From: Bacteroidales bacterium | GTDB taxonomy: Bacteria; Bacteroidota; Bacteroidia; Bacteroidales; Marinilabiliaceae | Direction: 5' to 3' | DNA: 37,121 nt | NCBI GenBank assembly: GCA_024401335.1 | Contig: JAKSLH010000004.1 | Span: 1 to 37,121, forward strand | In this document: in pieces, positions 24,479 to 35,000 of the stretch | Layout of the letters: each line of letters opens with the position of its first letter | Numbering within the stretch: the first letter of the stretch is position 1 | Position numbers and translations under genes: made by a program | Notes under the pieces: model-generated | Told to the model about the DNA's origin: nothing | What the model saw: only the letters and a program-made list of their open reading frames with translations | Database searches by the model: none

Positions 24479-26455
24479 ATGCCACATTTTTTACCCACAT
24501 CGAAAAAAGAGGTTGAACAGCTCGGATGGGACGAGCTAGACGTCATATTGTTTTCAGGCGACGCCTACGTTGACCATCCATCATTCGGTGCTGCAGTAGT
24601 AGGCCGTGTACTCGAGTCATGCGGCATGAAGGTGGCAATTGTGCCACAGCCCAACTGGCAAGATGACCTAAGAGACTTCAAGAAACTTGGATGTCCGCGT
24701 TATTTCTTCGGAATATCGCCAGGTGCCATGGACTCGATGGTAAATCACTACACAGCGAACCGTCGTCGTCGTTCGGATGACGCATATACACCAGGTGGCA
24801 GAAGCGGTGCCCGCCCAGACTACCCTTCTATCGTATATACCAAGATACTCAAAATGCTGTACCCCGATGTACCGATACTGCTGGGTGGCATCGAGGCATC
24901 ATTGAGACGAGTAACACACTATGACTACTGGAAAGACCAGCTCATGCCGAGCATACTCATCGACTCAGGTGCTGACATACTAGTTTATGGCATGGGGGAA
25001 CTACCGCTTACAGAGATAGCCACATTACTCAAGAAAGGAGTACCCTTCAGTTCGCTCAAGACAGTTCCACAGACCGCATTTCTCATAGGCGAAGAAGAGC
25101 CATTACCCAAGAACAAACGATGGGAGACAATAGAACTCTACAGCCACGAAGAGTGCTTAAGGGACAAGATGAGTTATGCCAAGAACTTCAGACATGTAGA
25201 AGAGGAGTCGAACAGAAAACACGCAGCACGCCTTGTTCAGCGATGTGGAACGAAGCAGATAGTGCTCAATCCTATGTATCCTCCGATGAGCGAGAAAGAG
25301 ATTGACGCATCATTTGATCTCCCATATATGTACATGCCACACCCACGCTACAACGGCAAGGGCGACATACCAGCTTTCGAGATGATAAAGAACTCCATCA
25401 ACATGCATCGTGGATGCTTCGGTGGATGTTCTTTCTGCACCATATCGGCACACCAAGGCAAGTTCATCGCCTCGAGAAGCGAAGAGAGCATAATGAGAGA
25501 GGTAGAGAACCTCGTAAAACAGCCATGGTTCAAGGGATATATAAGTGACCTTGGCGGTCCGAGTGCCAACATGTATGGATTGCGAGGCAAAGACGAGTCG
25601 ATATGTGAAGTATGTCGACGTCCATCATGCTTACATCCCAATGTATGCAAGAACATGAACACCGACATGAGCCGCCTCATCAAGCTCTATAGGAAAGTTG
25701 ACGCGTTGCCAGAGGTCAAGAAGTCGTTCATAGGCAGCGGTGTAAGATATGACCTGTTGTTATGTGAAGGTCGCACGCAAGAAGAAGATAAGAGCCACAA
25801 GGAATACACCCAAGAGCTCATCACAAAACATGTCAGCGGACGTCTGAAAGTAGCTCCCGAGCACACATCAAAAGGCGTACTCGACATAATGAGAAAGCCA
25901 GATTTCGCATTGTTCGGCAAATTCAAGAAACAGTTTGACGAGATCAACAAGACATGCGGTCTCAACCAGCAGATCATCCCATATTTCATAAGCAGTCACC
26001 CAGGGTGTCACGACGTTGACATGGCAGAACTCGCAGCAGAGACGCACGACATGGACTTCAAGCTCGAGCAGGTGCAGGACTTCACCCCTACCCCAATGAC
26101 TGTATCGACAGTCATCTACTACTCAGGCATTCATCCATATACACTCAAGCCCGTCTATACTGCACGCACGCAGGATGAGAAACTGCGCCAGAGAATGTTC
26201 TTCTTCTGGTATAAACCAGAATACAAGCCACAGATAATGAAGGCACTGAAAGACCTTCACCGTTACGACCTTGCAGAACGACTATTCAGTGGCAACATGA
26301 AATATAGCGAGCCTAAAGAGCAAAGGGGACAGAGTAGGAGTCAAAACAAGGCGACAGTACCAAAGCAAGGAGGCAAGACATTCAAGCCACAGAGCAACAA
26401 GCCATGCCATTCATTCAATCCTAATTTCAACAAGAACAAAAAGTACCGACCATGA
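24479..26455 (+). CDS. ygiQ: YgiQ-family radical SAM protein
   Basis: 658 residues. The N-terminal region shows the family's DVILFSGDAYVDHPSFGAAV and a GGIEASLRR segment. The radical SAM cluster motif is CFGGCSFC in NMHRGCFGGCSFCTISAHQG near residue 320, followed by further cysteine pairs (CEVCRRPSCLHPNVC). The C-terminal tail is basic and low in complexity (QRGQSRSQNK...). Function of the family is not settled; it binds an iron-sulphur cluster and S-adenosylmethionine. The stop overlaps the cytidine deaminase start (ATGA), so the two are translationally coupled, which is an association rather than proof of a shared pathway. Confidence 0.95.
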   Translation: MPHFLPTSKKEVEQLGWDELDVILFSGDAYVDHPSFGAAVVGRVLESCGMKVAIVPQPNWQDDLRDFKKLGCPRYFFGISPGAMDSMVNHYTANRRRRSDDAYTPGGRSGARPDYPSIVYTKILKMLYPDVPILLGGIEASLRRVTHYDYWKDQLMPSILIDSGADILVYGMGELPLTEIATLLKKGVPFSSLKTVPQTAFLIGEEEPLPKNKRWETIELYSHEECLRDKMSYAKNFRHVEEESNRKHAARLVQRCGTKQIVLNPMYPPMSEKEIDASFDLPYMYMPHPRYNGKGDIPAFEMIKNSINMHRGCFGGCSFCTISAHQGKFIASRSEESIMREVENLVKQPWFKGYISDLGGPSANMYGLRGKDESICEVCRRPSCLHPNVCKNMNTDMSRLIKLYRKVDALPEVKKSFIGSGVRYDLLLCEGRTQEEDKSHKEYTQELITKHVSGRLKVAPEHTSKGVLDIMRKPDFALFGKFKKQFDEINKTCGLNQQIIPYFISSHPGCHDVDMAELAAETHDMDFKLEQVQDFTPTPMTVSTVIYYSGIHPYTLKPVYTARTQDEKLRQRMFFFWYKPEYKPQIMKALKDLHRYDLAERLFSGNMKYSEPKEQRGQSRSQNKATVPKQGGKTFKPQSNKPCHSFNPNFNKNKKYRP

Positions 26456-26940
26456 TATTGAAAAAAGTAGCTACACAAGTCAACATAGACGCAGAAGGCA
26501 TAGCAGAAGACGCTTTGCACGAAAGACTGCGCCATGAAGCACAGGAGGCTGCGAAAAAAGCATACGCGCCATATTCAAAGTTCAGAGTAGGCGCAGCAGC
26601 ACTTCTCAGCAACGGTGAGATCATAAGTGGCAGTAACCAGGAGAATGCGGCATATCCATCAGGATTATGTGCAGAGCGAGTAACCTTATTCTATGCCAAT
26701 GCGAAATACCCAAACGAGAAGGTCACACATCTCATGATAGTTGCCGAGACAGACGAAGGGACACTCAAGACACCTATCACACCATGTGGAGCATGTCGCC
26801 AAGTGATAATAGAAAAGGAGACAGTGCAAGGAAGTCCGATAGAGATAAGTCTTGCTGGAGCGGAGACAACATACGTTCTGAAAAGTGCACAAGAACTTAT
26901 GCCACTTTCATTTATTCCATCGTCACTTGACAATAAATAA
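26452..26940 (+). CDS. cdd: Cytidine deaminase
   Basis: 162 residues, homotetrameric class by length. It deaminates cytidine and deoxycytidine for pyrimidine salvage. The zinc site is complete: the Cys-Ala-Glu of GLCAERVTLF (proton-shuttling Glu) and the two cysteines of TPCGACRQVI. The substrate-binding start YAPYSKFRVGAA and the NQENAAYPSGLCAE segment are also present. ATG overlaps the ygiQ stop by 4 bases. No terminator is evident before the ffh promoter. Confidence 0.96.
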   Translation: MILKKVATQVNIDAEGIAEDALHERLRHEAQEAAKKAYAPYSKFRVGAAALLSNGEIISGSNQENAAYPSGLCAERVTLFYANAKYPNEKVTHLMIVAETDEGTLKTPITPCGACRQVIIEKETVQGSPIEISLAGAETTYVLKSAQELMPLSFIPSSLDNK

Positions 26941-26953
26941 GCTTTTTTTGTTG

Positions 26954-26961
26954 TATATTTG
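26954..26961 (+). promoter_or_regulatory. -7 element of ffh-folD
   Basis: TATATTTG lies 38 bases before ATG 27000 in the short cdd-ffh gap. It is an exact match to the -7 consensus; no strong -33 box at 19-20 bases. Confidence 0.55.
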
Positions 26962-26999
26962 CACCGTTATTTAAACCAAAAGGAAAACACGCGATAATT

Positions 27000-28340
27000 A
27001 TGATGTTCGAAAACCTAAGCGAAAAGCTTGAACGCTCATTTAAGGTACTCAGGGGCGAAGGAAAAATCACAGAACTCAACATAGCAGAGACACTCAAAGA
27101 CGTTCGCAAGGCGTTGCTTGATGCCGACGTAAACTACAAGGTAGCAAAGCAGTTTGTAGATGACGTAAAGCAGAAGGCAATAGGTCAGAACGTATTGACA
27201 GCTGTAAAGCCAGGTCAGCAGATGATAAAGATCGTCTATGACGAGCTCACAGCATTAATGGGTGGCGAAGCACAAGACATCAACCTCAAAGGCAACCCAA
27301 CAGTCATATTGATGTCGGGTCTTCAAGGTTCAGGTAAGACAACATTCACTGGCAAGCTCGGCAACCTCCTCAAGACAAAGCGCGGAAAGAATCCATTACT
27401 CGTAGCCTGCGACGTATATCGTCCAGCCGCCATTGACCAGTTGAAAGTTCTTGCAGAGCAGATTGGCACACCAGTATATAGCGAAGAAGGAAATCAGAAT
27501 CCTATAGAGATAGCTCAGAACGCCATCAAGCAGGCTAAGACCAACGGCAACGATGTAGTGATTGTCGACACAGCAGGTCGTTTGGCCGTTGATGAGCAGA
27601 TGATGAACGAAATAGCATCACTCAAGGAGGCATTGCAGCCACACGAAATACTTTTCGTTGTGGACTCGATGACAGGTCAGGATGCAGTTAACACAGCAAA
27701 GGAATTCAACGACAGACTTGATTTCGACGGTGTGATACTCACCAAGCTCGATGGTGACACAAAGGGCGGTGCAGCACTCTCTATTCGCAATGTAGTCAAC
27801 AAGCCTATCAAGTTCATCGGTACAGGTGAGAAGATTGACGCTCTCGATGTATTCCATCCAGGTCGTATGGCTGACCGTATCATCGGTATGGGTGACGTTC
27901 GTACACTCGTTGAGCGAGCAAAGGCACAGATTGACGAAGATGAGGCACGCAGACTTCAGAAGAAGATTGCCAAGAACCAGTTTGACTTCAATGACTTCCT
28001 CGCTCAAATACAGCAGATAAAGAAGATGGGTAACCTCAAGGAGCTCGCTTCGATGATACCTGGTGTAGGAAAGATGATCAAGAACGTTGATATTGACGAC
28101 AATGCATTTAAGAGCATAGAAGCCATCATCTACTCGATGACACCAGCAGAGCGCAAGGACCCTAAGATCATTGATGGCAAGCGTCGTCAGCGCATTGCGG
28201 CAGGTAGTGGAACAAACATACAGGAGGTAAACCGTCTCTTGAAGCAGTTTGAAGATACACGCAAGATGATGAAGTTCATGAACTCTGGTGCAGGCAAGAA
28301 CATGGCACGCATGATGGGTGGCATGATGAACAGGAGATAG
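27000..28340 (+). CDS. ffh: Signal recognition particle GTPase Ffh
   Basis: 446 residues: N domain (about 1-90), G domain with P-loop GLQGSGKTTFTGKL, DTAGRL, and the TKLDGD guanine-specificity motif, then a methionine-rich M domain that binds signal sequences and 4.5S RNA, ending in MARMMGGMMNRR. It targets nascent membrane and secreted proteins to FtsY at the inner membrane. Two ATG codons stand in tandem (27000 and 27003); either can be used. folD starts 38 bases downstream, and the two are probably cotranscribed. Confidence 0.97.
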   Translation: MMFENLSEKLERSFKVLRGEGKITELNIAETLKDVRKALLDADVNYKVAKQFVDDVKQKAIGQNVLTAVKPGQQMIKIVYDELTALMGGEAQDINLKGNPTVILMSGLQGSGKTTFTGKLGNLLKTKRGKNPLLVACDVYRPAAIDQLKVLAEQIGTPVYSEEGNQNPIEIAQNAIKQAKTNGNDVVIVDTAGRLAVDEQMMNEIASLKEALQPHEILFVVDSMTGQDAVNTAKEFNDRLDFDGVILTKLDGDTKGGAALSIRNVVNKPIKFIGTGEKIDALDVFHPGRMADRIIGMGDVRTLVERAKAQIDEDEARRLQKKIAKNQFDFNDFLAQIQQIKKMGNLKELASMIPGVGKMIKNVDIDDNAFKSIEAIIYSMTPAERKDPKIIDGKRRQRIAAGSGTNIQEVNRLLKQFEDTRKMMKFMNSGAGKNMARMMGGMMNRR

Positions 28341-28378
28341 AGTTAACAACAGAACAATACAAATAAATATATCTTCCA

Positions 28379-29254
28379 ATGGAACTGATAGACGGAAAGA
28401 AAGTATCGCAGCAGATACGTCAGGAGATTGCTGAAGAGGTAGCCGCAATGGTAGCCGCAGGCAAGAAACGTCCACATTTGGCAGCAGTACTCGTAGGTCA
28501 TGATGGTGGCAGTGAGACATACGTAGCCAACAAGGTCAAAGCTTGTGAAGAATGTGGTTTTACATCAACACTCAAGCGCTACGAGAGCGACATCACTGAA
28601 GAGCAGCTTCTGAAGGTTGTTGACGAGCTCAACAACGATCCTGATGTCGATGGATTCATCGTACAGCTCCCACTTCCAAAGCACATCTCAGAAGAGAAGA
28701 TAACAGAAGCCATCGACCCTCGTAAGGACGTCGACGGTTTCCACCCTGCAAATGTAGGCCGAATGACCATTGGAGCACCTGCGTTCATCTCTGCAACACC
28801 ACAGGGCATCGTTGATCTTATCCGTCGCTACAACATTGAAACAGCCGGCAAACATGCCGTTGTAATAGGCAGAAGCAACATCGTTGGTCGCCCAATGAGT
28901 GTACTTCTCTCACAGAAGGGCATTGACTGCACAGTAACAGTATGCCATAGCCGCACACCCAACATGAAAGAGCTCTGCCAGCAGGCTGACATCATCGTCG
29001 CAGCAATAGGCAAGCCTGGATTCGTAACAGCAGACATGGTTAAGCCAGGTGCAGTGATTATCGATGTAGGCACAACACGTGTTACCGATGCTACTGCAGC
29101 AAGAGGATGGCGCTTGAAGGGTGATGTTGACTTCGAGAATGTTGCACCTAAGTGCAGCTATATCACTCCTGTTCCTGGAGGTGTTGGTCCAATGACCATT
29201 GTTTCTTTGATGAAGAACACTTTACTTGCAGGCAAGAAAGCCATCTACAAGTAA
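28379..29254 (+). CDS. folD: Bifunctional methylenetetrahydrofolate dehydrogenase/cyclohydrolase
   Basis: 291 residues, the standard FolD length. It interconverts 5,10-methylene-, methenyl- and 10-formyl-tetrahydrofolate with NADP. Motifs include the catalytic Lys region [30 protein letters not shown], the NADP-binding [14 protein letters not shown], and the C-terminal [11 protein letters not shown]. It follows ffh and is closed by the terminator at 29297-29335. Confidence 0.97.
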   Translation: MELIDGKKVSQQIRQEIAEEVAAMVAAGKKRPHLAAVLVGHDGGSETYVANKVKACEECGFTSTLKRYESDITEEQLLKVVDELNNDPDVDGFIVQLPLPKHISEEKITEAIDPRKDVDGFHPANVGRMTIGAPAFISATPQGIVDLIRRYNIETAGKHAVVIGRSNIVGRPMSVLLSQKGIDCTVTVCHSRTPNMKELCQQADIIVAAIGKPGFVTADMVKPGAVIIDVGTTRVTDATAARGWRLKGDVDFENVAPKCSYITPVPGGVGPMTIVSLMKNTLLAGKKAIYK

Positions 29255-29296
29255 ACATATTTCAGAACAAAGATAAAACGAGAAACAATACATTTC

Positions 29297-29335
29297 AAAC
29301 CTGACAGGGCTTCATGTTCTGTCAGGTTTTTCTTT
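29297..29335 (+). terminator. Intrinsic terminator after folD
   Basis: AAACCTGACAG, an 11-base loop and CTGTCAGGTTT form a perfect 11-pair stem followed by TTCTTT. It may also act weakly on the converging transcript that ends at 29350. Confidence 0.9.
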
Positions 29336-29349
29336 AGCAGCAAACACAA

Positions 29350-30348
29350 CTAAAGCCGCGTTCGACTTCGTGACGTTTTGGTGCGGCTATTCTCCACCGT
29401 GGCCTTATATCCTTTAAACTTAGACTCATCATAAGTCTTTCTGTAAAGACTCTTATACAAAGCCCTCATCTTATCAGACATCTTCTTGTTCCAGTGACCA
29501 TTAGTGCGACGTTCGAGATAAGCAAGGTACGATTCATTTCTCTTATCATAATCAATTATAAGCATCAGATAGTCGGCTATTGCGTCTTCTGGAGACTCAT
29601 AGTTCTTCAGGTTGCCTGCATTGTCGACTATCTGGAAATAGTTATTACTCTTTGCCAACTGTTTAGAGTTAAAATGATCGGTAGCCCACAAGACCTGGAC
29701 AAAGACCATCTGAGTATCAACCTTAGATGCCAATACAGCCAATGGTCCCATATAATTACGCATCTGAACGAAGTTCTTGTCTTTACGACCAATGGCGAAC
29801 TCCTTTAAATAAGGCTTAGAGTTCTTATAAGTAGAGATACTATCACCCTTAGCAAAACGAAGCGGGGGCAGATTAGACTTAAACTTATGTAACTGTTTCT
29901 TATAATCATAATCTGTTCCATACAGTTCACGATATATCTGAAGCAACTTCTTAGACATACGTGGAGACCAATTAGACTTAGGTTTTTTCTCAAGATAATC
30001 AGTGTAGGATTCTTTTTGAATATCATAGTCAACAACAGCAAGAATCATACGTGAGACAGCCTCATCAACATCCTTAAACTTACGTAACTTACCATTAGGT
30101 CCACGCATACTGAAAGGATTGTTATGACGCATATATTTGTCATCAAACTTGTAGGATGCCCAGAAAGCCTGAGCGTATATAAGCTGTGGATCGACATGAT
30201 TACTCAGGCTAGCAAACATATTGATATTCTCGGGCAGATTCGCAATACGCACATCCTCTTCATCCACAGTCAGCGTATCAGCATACTGTGCAGAGGCACC
30301 TATGCAGAAGCCCCAAAGCAGAACTATAAGATACAGGTATTTTCTCAT
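29350..30348 (-). CDS. Secreted protein with two degenerate glucosaminidase-like repeats
   Basis: 332 residues from ATG 30348, which gives the signal peptide MRKYLYLIVLLWGFCIGASA; an ATG 7 codons earlier (30369) overlaps the end of the preceding gene and is possible. The mature protein has two repeats of about 110 residues that share a VD.Q...Q..WA....F..K....NN.F pattern, a G.L/K segment, a DYD....SY..YLE segment and a W...MS.K...LY..LY end. The fold pattern recalls the glucosaminidase (GH73, FlgJ-type) family, where AQ..LES.WG carries the catalytic Glu and NLFG.K follows. Here the Glu position is replaced in both repeats, so hydrolytic activity is doubtful. A binding or structural role at the cell wall is an inference. 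Confidence 0.8.
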   Translation of the reverse strand: MRKYLYLIVLLWGFCIGASAQYADTLTVDEEDVRIANLPENINMFASLSNHVDPQLIYAQAFWASYKFDDKYMRHNNPFSMRGPNGKLRKFKDVDEAVSRMILAVVDYDIQKESYTDYLEKKPKSNWSPRMSKKLLQIYRELYGTDYDYKKQLHKFKSNLPPLRFAKGDSISTYKNSKPYLKEFAIGRKDKNFVQMRNYMGPLAVLASKVDTQMVFVQVLWATDHFNSKQLAKSNNYFQIVDNAGNLKNYESPEDAIADYLMLIIDYDKRNESYLAYLERRTNGHWNKKMSDKMRALYKSLYRKTYDESKFKGYKATVENSRTKTSRSRTRL

Positions 30349-30362
30349 AAGCAAACACACCT

Positions 30363-30932
30363 TTACCATGGGAGGCCCCCGTTACGCTTTCTCACCTCAC
30401 TGTCACCATCACCACGCATCGGAAGTTTCCTACCGAAATACATTTCATGATAACGCGACATCTCCTTTATCTTCTCTCTGTTATAATGAGCTGTTATACA
30501 GTCAAGAAGGTCAGTCATATCCTGATAGTCCTCACCAAGTTCATTCTTATAAATACCAATGATATCGGTCACCGATTCACTCCAATGCTGATAATGATAA
30601 TAACGACCGAGATTATTCTCATCACACAGGCAAAAGAGATTGTTAGCCTGCATCAAATCTTCGTCCTTAAAACGATGAGTATCAGACAAAGCAAGGCAGA
30701 AAAAGACACGTGCAATAGGTTCCTTAAGCTTATAATAGTTGAGCAGAACATTCATAAGACTCTCATCGGGTTTCTTAAGCGAACGCACCCAAGCTTCGTC
30801 ATAGACTATAGTTCTTTTCGAACGGGAGCCACTACCAGTAGAATCAGGCTCAGACAGAAATGAGTCAGACGTAGCGCACCAAGAGTTGACACATCCGACA
30901 AACAATAGAATGAATATATAAACGAACCTCAT
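30363..30932 (-). CDS. Secreted protein with one degenerate glucosaminidase-like repeat
   Basis: 189 residues from ATG 30932 (an ATG three codons earlier is possible). Signal peptide MRFVYIFILLFVGCVNSWC, then a Ser-rich linker. The body holds one copy of the domain seen twice in the next gene: ARVFFCLALSDTHRF, the NNLFCL motif resembling NLFGIK, and a Y..YQHWSESV...I.IY end. Again no Glu at the place of the catalytic residue. The stop overlaps the alternative start of the next gene, so the pair is one operon and probably paralogous. Confidence 0.75.
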   Translation of the reverse strand: MRFVYIFILLFVGCVNSWCATSDSFLSEPDSTGSGSRSKRTIVYDEAWVRSLKKPDESLMNVLLNYYKLKEPIARVFFCLALSDTHRFKDEDLMQANNLFCLCDENNLGRYYHYQHWSESVTDIIGIYKNELGEDYQDMTDLLDCITAHYNREKIKEMSRYHEMYFGRKLPMRGDGDSEVRKRNGGLPW

Positions 30933-30998
30933 AACACTCAATCATTTACATATATTTATACGGACAAAAGACCTATAGGTTGCCGTGAACCATTATGG

Positions 30999-31967
30999 TC
31001 ATTTTATATTCCATGATGACAGCATGTAAGACGATTCGACATCAACTTCTATACTATCGGGAAGATTATGGAAGAAATCAATGCCTGTATGCGACTCCAA
31101 TTCATCCACAGACATTATCGCATTCTTCAAGTCGGCATCAGTAGCCGCGTGATCATAGGTCTTATGCTCTACAAAGAAAGCAATAGACGAATAATGACCA
31201 TCAACCACCTTTAAAAGAGCTATAAAATAATAGGCAGGCACAACAACCTGAACACCATTTGGTCTTGTAACCCTACCGAGAATCATATCGTCAGCAATGG
31301 TACCACCCTTGACAACATAGAGAGTATCGCAGAACTTACTGTCGCGACCTATACCCTGAACATAATCTTCGAACTTCACCCAGTATTTCTGATTGAACTG
31401 TGAAAGCTGCGGACTCATATTCGACATATAGAAAGTCTGCATATTGGCTTCTGGACTATACAAACGATCAGCGGAGGCACATATATGGCCTCTATCATAT
31501 CCAGAGTATGACATCTTGTCGATTTGCAGATAGAACGGCAATTTAGGATCGTCCTGAAAATTATCTTCTCTACTTGTACTTATTGTCCGAGTCACCGAGT
31601 CGAATCGAAAAGCCACCCAATTAGAGTGATACTTCTCCTTATTATATTCGTAGCAGTAGGACATAACCGAGTCACCAATCTCATACGTACAGTGATAAAC
31701 AAACAGGTTATCAGGATCGAGAGCAGGTACTTCTAGTCGAGAAGCATATTTATTAGGAGTATATACAGTGTCGTTATCACCCTGTTGCTGACCATTATCT
31801 TTGATGGGCGTATCATCAACAGTATCATCAACAACATTATCAGAGACGACGGTATCGGGTATCTCTTCGAAAGTCTTGTCAATATCACGGAATCGGTCAC
31901 ATGAAGATAAAAACGACACTATGCTCAACAGCAACAGAAAAGAAGATATTTTAATCGCCAAACGCAT
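30999..31967 (-). CDS. DNA/RNA non-specific endonuclease (DRGH/NUC1 family), lipoprotein
   Basis: 322 residues from ATG 31967. The longer open frame to 32063 would cross the promoter and the preceding terminator, so it is rejected. The start MRLAIKISSFLLLLSIVSFLSSC is a lipoprotein signal with Cys at the end, followed by an Asp/Thr-rich spacer of about 45 residues. The active-site motif is YDRGHICASADR, and the metal-binding Asn lies in MSNMSPQLSQFNQKYW. Such nucleases (Serratia nuclease/NucA type) degrade DNA and RNA outside the cell. Likely role: nucleic-acid scavenging or defence at the cell surface. Its own promoter is at 31992-32023; the two lysozyme-like genes follow 67 bases downstream. 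Confidence 0.93.
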   Translation of the reverse strand: MRLAIKISSFLLLLSIVSFLSSCDRFRDIDKTFEEIPDTVVSDNVVDDTVDDTPIKDNGQQQGDNDTVYTPNKYASRLEVPALDPDNLFVYHCTYEIGDSVMSYCYEYNKEKYHSNWVAFRFDSVTRTISTSREDNFQDDPKLPFYLQIDKMSYSGYDRGHICASADRLYSPEANMQTFYMSNMSPQLSQFNQKYWVKFEDYVQGIGRDSKFCDTLYVVKGGTIADDMILGRVTRPNGVQVVVPAYYFIALLKVVDGHYSSIAFFVEHKTYDHAATDADLKNAIMSVDELESHTGIDFFHNLPDSIEVDVESSYMLSSWNIK

Positions 31968-31991
31968 CTTAGATAATATTATTAAACAAAG

Positions 31992-32023
31992 CAAATATAA
32001 CCCATATAAGACAAAAGGGCAAA
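31992..32023 (-). promoter_or_regulatory. Promoter of the endonuclease gene
   Basis: The minus strand reads TTTG (32020-32023), 20 bases, then TATATTTG (31992-31999). It lies 25 bases before ATG 31967 and next to the terminator of the upstream TonB receptor gene. Confidence 0.75.
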
Positions 32024-32061
32024 TAAAAAAGCGCCTTGACAGGGAAACCCCATCAAGGCGC
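32024..32061 (-). terminator. Intrinsic terminator after the TonB-dependent receptor
   Basis: On the minus strand GCGCCTTGA, a 13-base loop and TCAAGGCGC form a perfect 9-pair stem followed by TTTTTT. The T run abuts the -33 box of the endonuclease promoter. Confidence 0.9.
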
Positions 32062-32098
32062 ATATCAGATTATCAGATCTAAAACCTGTTTTCAGGTA

Positions 32099-35000
32099 TT
32101 AGAATGTGAATTTCAAACCAATCTGACCTCTCCAACGTGAGTAGTAATCAGTGTAGCTACGCATGTTGTACTTCTCGTCATGAAGGAACTGATACTGACC
32201 CTTGCTATATGAAACAGGGCTGTAGTAGTTATATGAAGTACCGAGAGTGCGACCCCATTCATCGTTGAACATGTTGCCAACATTCATGATATCAAATGAT
32301 ACAGAGAAGTAGCGGAGCTGACCAGCAAGCTTAAAGCCATACTTATGGTCAATATGGAAATCGAAGTGATTCTCAAAATCCTCGTTAGCATCATAACCTT
32401 CGAAGTATTCACCACGATGTTCCTTCATATACTTGTCACCAGCGATCCACGCCTTCATGCCAGCAGCCTGAGCCTCAGCAGAATACTTGTCAGTTGCATT
32501 AAACATGTTATTAGCAACCATCTGGTCAATCTCCTTATCAGTAGGGATATAGAACAAGTCGTTGTTACCACCATCACCGTTAACATCACCGTTAACATAT
32601 ACTGCATAAGGCACACCAGAAGTACCGCGGTAAACGAGACCTACAGTAGTGCGATGAGTATTGTTCTCAGCATTCTTGTTCCAGTCGATATGATAGTAAA
32701 CAGAAGCCAAGAGCTGATGAGGGATATTGAAGCATGAAGTCTGCAACTTAGGGTTGTTAGGATCATCATGAGTGTAGTTATACTGCCAGTTAGAAGCAGC
32801 AACAGACGATGTACCTGGGTTGATAACCTCAGAGTGAGTATAGGTATAAGAAGCAGAGAGGTCAAGACCATTCTCGAAACTCTTATCAGCCTTAAGAGAG
32901 AGGTTAACGCTATAACCACCATCAGTATTTGTGAGGTAGTAGATAGCATTATACTTACCCTTCTGGAACATTGGACGGTTATCAGTAGAACCAGCATAAG
33001 ACTGAGCGAAAGTCTTGCCAGTAGCAGTGACATTCAAGTTCTGAACGAGGAGGTCATTGAGAGTCTTAGAGTAGATACCCTCGAGAGTCCACTTGATACC
33101 AGCAGCATCCTTAACATCGAGAGCCAAGTTAGCACGAAGGCTCTGAGCGAACTTGAAGTCCTTGTCGAATACATTGATCAACTGGTTATTCGCAGCAGGA
33201 GTTGAAGTCAAAGCCGAAGGGTCAAGATTAGCAGTCTGACCATTAGGATTCAAGATCAGATTAACATCCGATGGAGTACGGAGGTCAGCAGTCACTAGCT
33301 GTATACCAGTGTTAGAGAAGTTGTTGCTCAACCAAACGAAAGGTACACGACCAGTGAAGATACCCACACCACCACGGAGAGTTATAGTGCGATTATCATT
33401 CATATCCCAATGGAAGCCCAAACGAGGTGACCACATAGGAGCGCTAGAGAGCTTCTGGTTAGTCTTTGTATCCCAACCCTGTTCAGCAGCATAAGCGTTG
33501 AACTCAGCATTTTCAGCAGGAGTATCGAAGAACAAAGGCATATCAGCGCGAAGACCAAGAGTAACGTCGAAATCATCTGTAACATTCCACTTGTCCTGAA
33601 CATAGAAACCAAGTTGGCCTGCACCAAATGAAGCAGCCCAACGTGGGTCACCAGTCACCTTCTCATTAGCCTGACCATAACGATATCTATTGATCTTGCC
33701 AGCATAGAAGTCATCTACACTATTGTAATAATAAGAACCATAGAGGTCCTGGATGAACAAGTTGCTGAAGCTATAGAACTCATTGTGAGTACCAGCCTTA
33801 ACAGTATGAGAGCCAAGATACCAAGAGAAGTTATCAGTAAATGTGAAGATATCCTGATCGAGGCCGTTGGCCATAGAAGAACGCTCGTTACCAATATTAA
33901 GGGTACCGTTGCCTACATTGCTGATAGATATCATAGGGAAGGCCTCAGAAGGATTTCTCTTGTCGCGAACGCGAACGTAAGTAGCGTGGAACTCATTGTT
34001 CTTATTGTCACCGATACGGCTATGAAGTTCGAAAGCAAAGCTATTAGTCTTTGACTCGAATTCATAAGAGTAAGTATCAGCGCAAAGAGAAGAAGCACCA
34101 GAGGTATTATTGATCTGACCAGCACTTACAAGGCTCCAACGGAGAGAAGCGTGGTTACGATCATTGATGTTCCAGTCGAGCTTCAAGCTAGCCTTATTAG
34201 ACTTAGTATATTCTTCAATAGGATCAAGATTACCATTGTATGTAACACCCTGCTTAGCAGCCTCAGCCTTAACAAAAGCAAGAATCTCAGAAGCAACCTT
34301 TGAATCTACCTTAGACTGAGCAGAGCCAAGACCGTAGTTGTTATCGTAGCTCTTATCAGCATGCTCGAAAGAACCGAAGAAGAAGAGCTTATCCTTAATA
34401 ATAGGGCCACCAAGAGTAACACCGATAGTATAGTCTCTCTGATCTTGAAGCTTCTCAGCTTTCTTACCATTGATCAAAGTATAGCTCTTACCGATAAGAC
34501 CCTCGTTAAGAATATAAGAGTATATCGAGCCATGAAGGTCGTTAGTACCCGACTTAGTGATAGCGTTGATAGAACCACCAGTAAAACCACCCTGTGTCAC
34601 ATCGTAAGGAGCAACCTGAACCTGAATCTGCTCGATAGTCTCCATAGAGATAGGGTTAGTACCAGCCTGGCCACCGTTAGAACCGTTAGCAGTCAAACCA
34701 AACACGTCGTTGTTCATTGCACCATCGACCTGGAAGCTATTATAACGATTGTTAGTACCAGCGAAATACATAGCGCCACCCTCAGTCACACGAACCTGTG
34801 GGCTATAGCGTACAACATCGGCAATGCTGTGGTTGATAGAAGGAAGCTTCTCAATCTTCTCAGAGTTGATGTGCATAGCAGCACCAGTCTTGCCTGCATC
34901 GAGAGCATTACCTACAACAACAGTTTCAGCCAACATCTGAGACGACTCCTCAAGCTTAACGCTATAACGGAAAGTCTCACCGAGCTGGAGAGTTACATTG

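Noticed and set aside
27618-28520. Minus-strand frame of 300 codons
   Set aside because: It lies antisense across ffh and the start of folD, is rich in Cys, His and Leu without family motifs, and has no promoter support.
31968-32063. Longer N-terminus for the endonuclease
   Set aside because: It would cross the promoter and the terminator of the preceding gene, and the lipoprotein signal fits the start at 31967.
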